This document shows positions 57,254 to 64,000 of a stretch of DNA of 64,000 nt, in pieces. The stretch lies in contig NZ_VOIR01000011.1 of NCBI RefSeq assembly GCF_007923295.1, positions 596,201 through 660,200 of the forward strand, written 5' to 3'. The stretch's first letter is position 1, and each line of letters starts with the position of its first letter. The notes below the pieces were generated by a model, which saw only the letters and a list, made by a program, of their open reading frames with translations, ran no database searches and was not told where the DNA came from. A program made the position numbers and the translations under genes. The stretch is from Agrococcus sediminis (GTDB taxonomy: Bacteria; Actinomycetota; Actinomycetes; Actinomycetales; Microbacteriaceae).

Positions 57254-57952
57254 ATGCGCCCCGATGGCTCCGCTCGTGCAGCAGCTGCGGGCCTGAGCCT
57301 GCTCGTCGGGGCCGTCGCGCTCTCGGTGGCGCTCGCCGGGTGCGCTGCGTCGACCGCCGGCTCCCAGACGACTGCAGCGGCTCCGGCGCCGTCGACCTCG
57401 CCCGGGCAGGCGTTGCCCGAGCCCGACCTGCAGCTGTGCCTCGACCGGAGCGCGCTCGGCTCGGAGCTCGCGATGCTGCCTGCGTCTGCAGCCGACGCCG
57501 ATCGGATCAGGGCGGCGCTCATCGATGCGCGCCGGCCGCTGGTCGCGGCGCACCCCGGGTCGATCGCGACCGTCGAGGTGGTCGGCGGCGCAGAACCGCG
57601 CCTCACGGTGGTCCCAGCGACTGGCGCGTCGATCGAGGCGGAGCAGGTCCGCGCGGCGCTGGCGACGATCGACGGCTTCGACGAGCTCGCCACGGCGATG
57701 GAGCACGTCGAGATCCAGGAGGCCGAGGGGCTGCCGTTCAGTGACGTCTGCGCTGCCTACACCGCCCTCGACCGCCTCGCGGAGGAGGCGGAGCAGCCGC
57801 TCATCGTGCAGCTCACGCTCGACCTCGCTGCGGGCCGCGTCGATGCGGCGGCGGCCGACATCGACGACCCCCGCCTGACGGCGCTCGCCTTCCCGGAGGG
57901 ATCGGTCGAGCTCGTCGAGTGGGAGGGCACGCTGCCGACCTTCACCGGATGA
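57254..57952 (+). CDS. Lipoprotein, unknown
   Basis: 232 residues from ATG 57254. Signal peptide with lipobox (VALSVALAGCAASTAG), Thr/Ser/Pro-rich linker, then an Ala- and Asp-rich outside part with a Cys pair (LQLCLDRSALG, FSDVCAAYTALDRLAEEAEQ). No family assigned. It ends just before the fourth MPxFxMP paralogue and may be cotranscribed with it. Confidence 0.75.
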   Translation: MRPDGSARAAAAGLSLLVGAVALSVALAGCAASTAGSQTTAAAPAPSTSPGQALPEPDLQLCLDRSALGSELAMLPASAADADRIRAALIDARRPLVAAHPGSIATVEVVGGAEPRLTVVPATGASIEAEQVRAALATIDGFDELATAMEHVEIQEAEGLPFSDVCAAYTALDRLAEEAEQPLIVQLTLDLAAGRVDAAAADIDDPRLTALAFPEGSVELVEWEGTLPTFTG

Positions 57953-57975
57953 GCGCGGCGCGCGATGATGGACCC

Positions 57976-59091
57976 GTGCCGTCGAGGATGCCGGAGTTCG
58001 AGATGCCGCCGGAGCTGCCGGCCGGCGAGGTCGACGACGCGCCCGACCGCGTCGACGCGCCCGACCGAGCCGACGCGTCCGACGCATCCGACGCATCCGC
58101 CGCCGAGCCGCAGCCGGCGCCCGATGCCGACCGCTCGGGGAGCGGCGCTGCCCGCCGGCGGCTCATCGCCGGCGTCATCCTCGCCGCGCTGCTCGTCGCG
58201 GGCGGCTCGACCGCCGCGATCGTGCAGGCCGTGCAGCGGCAGGCCGAGGATGCCGACACCGCGGCGCTCACCGAGCTGGCGCTCGACTACCTCGGGGCGA
58301 TCGCCGACGGCCGCGCCGACGACGCGACCGCGCTCGTGCCGGTCGAGGGCGACGCCCCGCTGCTCACCGACGCGGCGCTCGCCGCCGCCGACCGCACCAG
58401 GCGGTTCGACGTCGCGGCCGTCGAGCTCGACGGCGACGCCGCAGCCGTGCTCGTCGAGCTCTCCGGCGGCCCGGGCCGCATCGAGCGGCGGCTCGCCGCG
58501 GTGCGCGACGAGGGGGAGTGGCGCCTGACGACGACCCTCGCGGAGCGCGTCGTGCTCGAACAGGAGCGCGGCGTCGGCGTGCTGCCGCGCCTGCTGGGCG
58601 TCGAGATCGGCGGCGTCGGCGGCACGCTGCTCTACCCGGGCCTCTACCGCACCGAGCCGATCGACGAGGGCCTCGTCAGCGTCGCGCCGTCGACGATCCG
58701 GGTCGACGGCGACCCTGCGACGCCCGCGGAGTCCGGGCTTCCCATCTGGCAACCGTCCGAGGGTCTCATCGACGAGGCCCGGCGCCTCGCCCTCGCGCAC
58801 GGCGTCGCGTGTCAGGCGGCCGCCAGCTGCCCGGCTCCCGCCGGGGCGCTGCTCGGCCTCGGCGACGCGACGCAGCTGCAGGCCGCCGACGACGGCGCGA
58901 TCGAGCTCGACGTGCCGCTGCGCGCGCTCGCCGAGGGCTCCGCCGCGCCGGCCGACCTCTGGGTGGGGGTGCGCGCCACCGCCCGCGACGGCGGCGGGGT
59001 CGACTTCGCGTGCACGGTGCGCCAGACGCGCGTCGGAGCCACCGCGACGCCGGAGGCCGAGGTGCCGCCCGAGTGGCAGCCCTGCGGCTGA
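57976..59091 (+). CDS. Membrane-anchored extracellular protein, paralogue 4 (MPxFxMP family)
   Basis: 371 residues from GTG 57976; this start gives M-PSRMPEFEMPPELP, matching the motif of the paralogues, while the frame upstream to 57919 overlaps the lipoprotein gene. Acidic linker with DAS-type repeats (about 15-60), span about 66-88 (LIAGVILAALLVAGGSTAAIV), then LDYLGAIADGRADDATALVP, TLLYPGLYRTEPIDEGLVS, a Cys pair (ACQAAASCPAP) and the end VPPEWQPCG. Function unknown. Confidence 0.75.
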   Translation: MPSRMPEFEMPPELPAGEVDDAPDRVDAPDRADASDASDASAAEPQPAPDADRSGSGAARRRLIAGVILAALLVAGGSTAAIVQAVQRQAEDADTAALTELALDYLGAIADGRADDATALVPVEGDAPLLTDAALAAADRTRRFDVAAVELDGDAAAVLVELSGGPGRIERRLAAVRDEGEWRLTTTLAERVVLEQERGVGVLPRLLGVEIGGVGGTLLYPGLYRTEPIDEGLVSVAPSTIRVDGDPATPAESGLPIWQPSEGLIDEARRLALAHGVACQAAASCPAPAGALLGLGDATQLQAADDGAIELDVPLRALAEGSAAPADLWVGVRATARDGGGVDFACTVRQTRVGATATPEAEVPPEWQPCG

Positions 59092-59107
59092 GCGTCGCGC
59101 GCCGGGG

Positions 59108-59470
59108 TCAGCGGGGGGCGGATGCCTCGGGGTCGTCGCGCGGGTCGCGCGCGTCGGCGACCGGCTCGTCCGCCGTCGCCCGGGCGGCTTCCCCATCGGG
59201 TGCGGACTCCGCCGGCCGATCGAGCGCCTCGTCCTCGACGTCCGCGTCGTCGGGGCCCGCGCCATCGCGCCTGCGGCCCTCGCGCATCCGCTGCAGGTCG
59301 GCCGCGGCCTCGTCGCGCAGTTTCGGGAAGAACACGATCGAGGCGGCGAAGGCGAAGGCGAGCGAGACGATGAGCGAGAGCCACCACAGCACCTGCGCGA
59401 CCATCAGCACCGCGAACGGCACGAGGAAGAGCGCAGCGCGCACGAGCAGGTAGCGCATCGAGGGGGCCAT
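59108..59470 (-). CDS. DUF4229-type small membrane protein
   Basis: 120 residues from ATG 59470. Two hydrophobic segments at about 7-27 and 28-48, then a typical PKLRDEAAADLQRMREGRRRD helix and a long acidic tail. This pattern fits the actinobacterial DUF4229 family, which often lies near menaquinone genes. The function is not known. Confidence 0.75.
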   Translation of the reverse strand: MAPSMRYLLVRAALFLVPFAVLMVAQVLWWLSLIVSLAFAFAASIVFFPKLRDEAAADLQRMREGRRRDGAGPDDADVEDEALDRPAESAPDGEAARATADEPVADARDPRDDPEASAPR

Positions 59471-59518
59471 GCACCAAGTCTATGAGCGCCCCAAAGGCAG
59501 GGGACGTACGCTGGGGTC

Positions 59519-59983
59519 ATGAGGTGGCTCATCATCGGCGGGATCCTGGCCCTCGTGGTCACGGTCTACGCGCTCGTCGACCTGACGGTCACCGACGATC
59601 GCCGCGTCCGCCGCCTCAACCGCGTGCTGTGGGTCGTGCTCATCGTCGTGGTGCCCGTCTTCGGACCGATCGCGTGGCTCGCGTGGGGCAAGGGCCCGCG
59701 CGCCGACGCCCGCCCGATGGCGCCCGACGACGACCCCTCGTTCTCCCGCTCGCCCGACGTGACCGACGAGGAGGCCGACCGCCGCATCGCCGAGATCGAG
59801 GCGCAGCTCGCCGCCCTCGAGTCCGAGGACTTCGGGCCTCCGCCGGCCCCCGAGCGCGCGCCGGACCCCGAGCCGCGGCCGAAGCCGCACCCGCCGGTCG
59901 TCGGCCCTGAGGACGAGGCCGACGGCGACGCCGACGGCACCGGGCGCCGCGCGCCCGACGACGGCGACGCCGCACGTGCCTGA
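59519..59983 (+). CDS. PLDc_N-type membrane protein
   Basis: 154 residues from ATG 59519. Two membrane segments (about 3-22 and 36-57) with the PLDc_N signature VVLIVVVPVFGPIAWLAWGK, then an acidic, Pro-rich cytoplasmic tail with a DEEADRRIAEIEAQLAALE helix. Such proteins are common beside menD in actinobacteria. Its end overlaps the menD start by eight bases. Function unknown. Confidence 0.8.
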   Translation: MRWLIIGGILALVVTVYALVDLTVTDDRRVRRLNRVLWVVLIVVVPVFGPIAWLAWGKGPRADARPMAPDDDPSFSRSPDVTDEEADRRIAEIEAQLAALESEDFGPPPAPERAPDPEPRPKPHPPVVGPEDEADGDADGTGRRAPDDGDAARA

Positions 59984-61643
59984 GGCGGCCCTGCCGGCCG
60001 CCGCCTACGCCGACCGGCTGGTCGCCGCGCTCGCCGCCGCCGGGGTCGCCGACATCGTCGTCTGCCCGGGCTCCCGCTCGCAGGCGATCGCACTCGCCGC
60101 CGCGCGCATGGCACGCGAGGGCGAGCTCGCGCTGCACGTGCGCGTCGACGAGCGCACGGGCGCGTTCCTGGCCCTCGGTCTCGCGCGCGAGACCGGCGGG
60201 CCCGCCGCGATCGTCGTCACGAGCGGCACCGCCGTCGCCAACCTGCACCCCGCGATGCTCGAGGCGCACCACAGCGACGTGCCGCTCATCGCGATCACCG
60301 CCGACCGCCCCGCCGAGCTGCAGGGCATCCGCGCCAACCAGACGGCGCACCAGCCGGGCATCTTCGGCGACGCGGCGCGCGTGCTGCTCGACATCTCGGC
60401 GGATGCGCTCGTCGACCCCGAGGGCGACGCGGTCGCCGCCGTGCGGGCCGCGCTCGGCTGGCGCGACGACGCGCACACCGAGCCCGGCCCCGTGCAGCTG
60501 AACATCGCCTTCCGCGAGCCGCTCTCGGGCGGCGAGCCGGCGCGGCCGCTGCCCGTCGAGCGGGTCGAGCGCCCGCCCATGCCGACCGCCGTGCTGCGGC
60601 CGGCCGAGCGCACCGTGGTGATCGCTGGCGCCGACGCCGGGCCCGCGGCCGTCGACCTCGCTGAGGCGATCGCCGCGCCGCTCATCGCCGAGCCCACCTC
60701 GGGCGCGCGCTTCGGGCCGCTGCTCGTGCAGCACGGGCGCGACGTCATCCCGCAGCTCGCCGACGAGGTGCGCCGCGTCGTGGTCGTCGGCCACCCGACG
60801 CTGTCGCGGGCCGTGACCGGGCTCATCCGCCGCCCCGACGTCGAGGTCGTCGCGATCGGCCGCGCCGGGCAGGACAACGTGCGCGGCACCGGCGCGAGCA
60901 CCGTGCTGAGCGGCCGCATCGAGGTCGAGGAGGCCGAGCCGGGCGCCGACGCCGAGTGGATCGACCGCTGGGTGCGCGCCGGCCGCGCGCTCGCCGCCGA
61001 GCGCGACGCCGAGGCCGCCCCCGACTCGGCGCTCTCGCGCGCCGACTACGCGAAGGCGGAGCTCGCCGAGGGCCGCCGCCCCATCTCGCGCCGCGACCTC
61101 GTCACGCAGGTGTGGGAGCGCACGTGGCCGCACGACCGGCTCGTGGTCGCCGCCTCGCGGCTCATCCGCGAGCTCGACGCGCACGCCGGCCCCAAGGCGG
61201 TCACCGCCCGCGCCAACCGCGGCCTCGCCGGCATCGACGGCACCGTGAGCACCGCATCCGGCATCGCCATCGCGCACGAGCGCGCCGGCGGCGCCGGACT
61301 CACGCGCTTGCTCATCGGCGACCTCGCGCTGCTGCACGACGCCGGCGGGCTGCTCGTGCCGCCGGGGGAGGCGCGGCCACGGCTGCAGATCGTCGTCGGC
61401 AACGACCGGGGCGGCTCGCTCTTCGACCTGCTCGAGGTCGCCGGGAGCGCCCACCTCGACGACTTCGCGCGCGTGCAGCGCACCCCGCACGACGTCGACC
61501 TCGAGCACCTCGCCGCCGCCTACGCCTGGCCCTTCGAGCGCGTCACCGATCGCGCCGGCCTCCGCCGAGCCCTCTCGCAGTCCCGACCGGGCATCATCGA
61601 GGCAGTGCTGGAAGGGGACACGGATGGGCAGCAGCAGCTCTGA
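59976..61643 (+). CDS. menD: SEPHCHC synthase
   Basis: 555 residues from GTG 59976. Thiamine-diphosphate enzyme with VVCPGSRSQAIALAAAR, the catalytic Glu in VRVDERTGAFLALGLA, LIAITADRPAELQGIRANQTAHQ, and the C-terminal TPP-binding domain (about 400-500) with VGNDRGGSLFDLLEV. It adds a succinyl unit from 2-oxoglutarate to isochorismate. Length is normal. isochorismate synthase (menF) is not in the window. Confidence 0.95.
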   Translation: MPEAALPAAAYADRLVAALAAAGVADIVVCPGSRSQAIALAAARMAREGELALHVRVDERTGAFLALGLARETGGPAAIVVTSGTAVANLHPAMLEAHHSDVPLIAITADRPAELQGIRANQTAHQPGIFGDAARVLLDISADALVDPEGDAVAAVRAALGWRDDAHTEPGPVQLNIAFREPLSGGEPARPLPVERVERPPMPTAVLRPAERTVVIAGADAGPAAVDLAEAIAAPLIAEPTSGARFGPLLVQHGRDVIPQLADEVRRVVVVGHPTLSRAVTGLIRRPDVEVVAIGRAGQDNVRGTGASTVLSGRIEVEEAEPGADAEWIDRWVRAGRALAAERDAEAAPDSALSRADYAKAELAEGRRPISRRDLVTQVWERTWPHDRLVVAASRLIRELDAHAGPKAVTARANRGLAGIDGTVSTASGIAIAHERAGGAGLTRLLIGDLALLHDAGGLLVPPGEARPRLQIVVGNDRGGSLFDLLEVAGSAHLDDFARVQRTPHDVDLEHLAAAYAWPFERVTDRAGLRRALSQSRPGIIEAVLEGDTDGQQQL

Positions 61644-62490
61644 CCTGCGGATCGACGCAGACTCGACGATCGTCGTCACCGGCGGCGCGAGCGGCATCGG
61701 GCGGCTCGTCGCACTCGGCGCCGCCCGCCGCGGCGCGCACGTCGTCATCTGGGATCGCGACGGCGCCGCCGCACGCGTCGTGGCCGCCGAGGCCGACGAG
61801 GCGGGCGGGCGCGGCAGCGCGGTCGTCGTCGACCTCGCCGACGCCGACGCGATCGAGCTCGCCGCGGCCGAGACGCTCATGCTCGGCCCCGTCGACGTGC
61901 TCGTCAACAACGCCGGCGTGGTCTCTGGCCGTCCCCTCGCCGAGCTGACGCCGGCGCAGATCGACCGCACGATGCGCGTGAACGCGATCGCGCCCATCCT
62001 CGTCACCCGGGCGCTGCTGCCGGCCATGCGCGACCGCGGCCGCGGCCGCATCGTCACCGTGGCGAGCGCCGCGGGCTTCATCGGCGTCGCCGGCCAGACC
62101 GACTACGCCGCCTCGAAGTTCGCCGCCGTCGGCTTCATGGAGTCGCTGCGGGCCGAGCTCCGCAAGGAGCGCTCGCCCATCACGACCCTCACCGTCGCGC
62201 CGTTCTACATCGACACGGGCATGTTCGACGGCGTCACGACCAAGGTGCCGGCGCTGCTGCCGATCCTGTCGCAGGCGCGCGTCGCCACGCAGATCCTCGC
62301 CGCCATCGAGTCGCGCCGTCCGCTGCTCGCGCTGCCGCCGCTCGTGCGGCTCGTGCCCGTCATCAAGGCGCTGCCCACCGCCCTCGCCGACCTGGTGGCG
62401 GATGCGCTGGGCGTCAACGAGGGCATGGACGGCTTCACGGGGCGCGCGGCCCCGTCGCCGTCGGCCGCGGAGCGCACGGAGCACCGCTGA
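61624..62490 (+). CDS. Short-chain dehydrogenase/reductase
   Basis: 288 residues from ATG 61624, overlapping menD by 20 bases. Classical SDR: TGGASGIG for the cofactor, NNAGVV, catalytic Ser in VASAAGFIG and the YAASK tetrad residues. A C-terminal stretch (LPPLVRLVPVIKALPTALADLV) may associate with the membrane, as in retinol-dehydrogenase-like SDRs. The substrate is unknown; linkage to menD may be only operon structure. Confidence 0.9.
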   Translation: MGSSSSDLRIDADSTIVVTGGASGIGRLVALGAARRGAHVVIWDRDGAAARVVAAEADEAGGRGSAVVVDLADADAIELAAAETLMLGPVDVLVNNAGVVSGRPLAELTPAQIDRTMRVNAIAPILVTRALLPAMRDRGRGRIVTVASAAGFIGVAGQTDYAASKFAAVGFMESLRAELRKERSPITTLTVAPFYIDTGMFDGVTTKVPALLPILSQARVATQILAAIESRRPLLALPPLVRLVPVIKALPTALADLVADALGVNEGMDGFTGRAAPSPSAAERTEHR

Positions 62491-63668
62491 TGCGCTGGCC
62501 CTGGCAGCGCAGGCGCGAGCTGCCGCCGGTGCCGCAGGTGACCGAGGCGGTCGAGCGCCGGTGGATGCTGCCGCGCACCCTCATCGTGCTGCTGTCCGTC
62601 ATCGCCGTGTTCGCGGTGCTCATCCTGCTCAGCCAGGTCGCATCGTTCCTCGCCCCCGTCTTCCTCGGCTTCAACCTCGTGATCGCCGTGATGCCGCTGC
62701 AGCAGTGGCTGCTGCGCGTCGGCGCGCCCCGGATGGTCGCGGCCCTCGCGTCGCTGCTGACGGTCTACGCGTTCCTGCTCGCGCTCCTGTGGTCGATCTA
62801 CTGGTCGGTGCAGTCGCTCGTGACCGAGCTCCCCGGCTACTCGGCCCGCTTCAACGCGATGTACCGCGACGTGCTCGCCTGGCTCGAGACGCTCGGCGTC
62901 TCGCAGGACGAGGCGCTCGAGCAGCTGCAGAGCGCCTTCAGCCCGAGCGCGATCGCCGGCGCCGTCGGCGCGCTCGCCTCCGACGCGGGCAGTGCGCTCG
63001 CCTTCGTCGCGACGCTCTTCGTCGTGGTCTTCTTCCTCGCCTGGGACTCCGTGCAGCTGCCCGAGCGCATGCAGCGCATCGCGGTGACGAACCCGGGCAT
63101 GGTGCGCGGCATCGACCGCTTCGCCGCCGGGGTGCAGCGCTACTGGGTCGTGACGACGCTGTTCGGCCTCATCGTCTCGGCGCTCGACCTCATCGCGCTC
63201 ATGCTGCTGGGGGTGCCGCTCGCGCTCGTCTGGGCCGTGTTCGCCTTCGTCACCAACTACATCCCCAACGTCGGCTTCGTGCTCGGCGTGATCCCGCCCA
63301 CGCTCATGGCGCTGCTCGCCAACGGCCCCATCAACGCCCTCGCGACCGCGATCCTCTTCAGCGTCATCAACTTCGTGATGCAGTCGCTCGTGCAGCCGAA
63401 GGTGGCGGGGGATGCGGTGGGCGTCACGCCCGCGACCTCGTTCCTGTCGCTGCTCGTGTGGGCGTTCGCGCTCGGCCCCATCGGCGCGCTGCTGGCGCTG
63501 CCGTCGACGCTCGCGGTGAAGACGCTGCTGATCGACCCCGATCCGCGGCTCGCGTGGGCGAGCAAGCTCATGTCGAGCAAGCTCGACGCACCGCCGGGCG
63601 GCAGGCTCGGCCGCGCCGTCGCGCCCGGCGTCCGGCCGCGCGCGGAGGGCTCACCGCAGGCTCGCTGA
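62490..63668 (+). CDS. AI-2E family transporter
   Basis: 392 residues from ATG 62490, sharing TGATG with the SDR stop. About eight membrane segments with the typical central amphipathic region (ALEQLQSAFSPSAIAGAVGAL) and the ending ATAILFSVINFVMQSLVQPKVAGDAVGVTPATSFLSLLVW in family style. Members have been proposed to export autoinducer-2 or to act as sodium-proton antiporters; neither can be inferred here. Confidence 0.9.
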   Translation: MRWPWQRRRELPPVPQVTEAVERRWMLPRTLIVLLSVIAVFAVLILLSQVASFLAPVFLGFNLVIAVMPLQQWLLRVGAPRMVAALASLLTVYAFLLALLWSIYWSVQSLVTELPGYSARFNAMYRDVLAWLETLGVSQDEALEQLQSAFSPSAIAGAVGALASDAGSALAFVATLFVVVFFLAWDSVQLPERMQRIAVTNPGMVRGIDRFAAGVQRYWVVTTLFGLIVSALDLIALMLLGVPLALVWAVFAFVTNYIPNVGFVLGVIPPTLMALLANGPINALATAILFSVINFVMQSLVQPKVAGDAVGVTPATSFLSLLVWAFALGPIGALLALPSTLAVKTLLIDPDPRLAWASKLMSSKLDAPPGGRLGRAVAPGVRPRAEGSPQAR

Positions 63669-63677
63669 CAGCGGGGG

Positions 63678-64000
63678 CTAGTTGTAGTTCCCCGTGACGT
63701 TGTGAACGCGTTGGGCGGGGGTGAGGCCTCCGATGCCGGTGTGGGGTCGGTGGTGATTGTAGGTGTGGAGCCAGGCCGCGTAGGTGGCTGCGCGGTCGGC
63801 GTCTGAGGCGTAGGTGACGGCGTAGGCCCTTTCAGCGGCGAGGGTGCGGTTGAAGCGCTCGACCTTCCCGTTCGTCTGGGGCCGGTAGGGGCGCGTGAAT
63901 CGGTGCTGCGCGCCCTCGAGCGCGTCGCGGAAGGCGTGCGAGCGGTAGCAGGCGCCGTTGTCGGTCATCACCGCGGCGACGTCGATGCCGGCGTCGCCGA
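63678..64000 (-). CDS. IS481-type transposase, C-terminal part (N-terminus outside the window)
   Basis: About 107 residues of an open frame run in from the right edge. The integrase-core end is visible: GIDVAAVMTDNGACYRS with the second catalytic Asp, then HRFTRPYRPQTNGKVERFNRTLAAERAY with the catalytic Glu, and HTYNHHRPHTGIGGLTPAQRV. This arrangement is typical of the IS481/IS3-like DDE transposases. The stop lies nine bases past the AI-2E gene, so the insertion-sequence end falls in 63669-63680. The terminal inverted repeat cannot be verified without the other end. Confidence 0.88.
   Translation of the reverse strand, partial: GDAGIDVAAVMTDNGACYRSHAFRDALEGAQHRFTRPYRPQTNGKVERFNRTLAAERAYAVTYASDADRAATYAAWLHTYNHHRPHTGIGGLTPAQRVHNVTGNYN

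Overview
The window joins two DNAs of different origin. From about 19.3 kb to the right end the sequence is very GC-rich, with densely packed, often overlapping genes and many GTG starts. It carries menaquinone genes (men), the ResABC/CcdA cytochrome c system, a CWB2-repeat wall protein, the actinobacterial ribosomal protein bS22 and an archaeal-type AspRS. Together these suggest an actinobacterium, most likely of the Microbacteriaceae; the family is inferred, not proven. The window ends inside an IS481-type transposase.

Positions 1 to about 19.2 kb are an accessory region with visibly lower GC (my estimate by eye is near 60 percent, against above 70 percent in the rest). Its left end is outside the window. 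It is built of small, mostly monocistronic units. A typical unit has a 24-bp asymmetric repeat, a promoter-like block with GAC and CGTTAG in fixed register, sometimes a 5'-leader stem-loop, one gene, and a hairpin terminator with a shared AAGCCCCGC-type stem. Its genes are: small membrane proteins, a tRNA with the odd anticodon ACU and encoded CCA, three helical-repeat (LRV/HEAT-like) proteins, a family of three unknown proteins, an MmeI-like single-chain restriction-modification enzyme, a sortase with its LPXTG-like surface protein, and four prepilins. One prepilin has thrombospondin type 3 calcium-binding repeats and is interrupted by an in-frame TAG. Between 9.8 and 11.1 kb there is no convincing gene. 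That stretch holds a strand-asymmetric T-depleted tract with five exact AAACGGGAAAA copies and a 135-nt inverted repeat, and is a candidate origin, transfer or regulatory locus.

The chromosomal part, left to right: a secreted CAP/CWB2 protein, a cold-shock protein and tRNA-Arg(ACG); a cstA / small CC-protein / ArsA-type ATPase operon; a tiny gene for a peptide with a repeated DDDFIIMG unit; OsmC, FKBP, a FAD-linked oxidase and a phosphatase; an ogt / ECF sigma / ogt locus; asparaginase, a glutamine amidotransferase, hydrolases and a winged-helix regulator; upp, tadA, a CDF transporter and proC; a trkH-trkA potassium operon; bS22, aspS; the cytochrome c maturation operon resA-ccdA-resB-resC; then menC, menB, menE, menA and menD. 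Four paralogous membrane-anchored proteins with an N-terminal MPxFxMP-like motif are interspersed among the men genes.

The menaquinone and cytochrome c genes together point to respiratory-chain assembly as the main theme of 44 to 62 kb. The accessory region looks plasmid- or island-derived, with surface structures (pilins, sortase substrate) and DNA defence as its visible cargo. No integrase, replication initiator, pilus ATPase or prepilin peptidase is visible inside the window.
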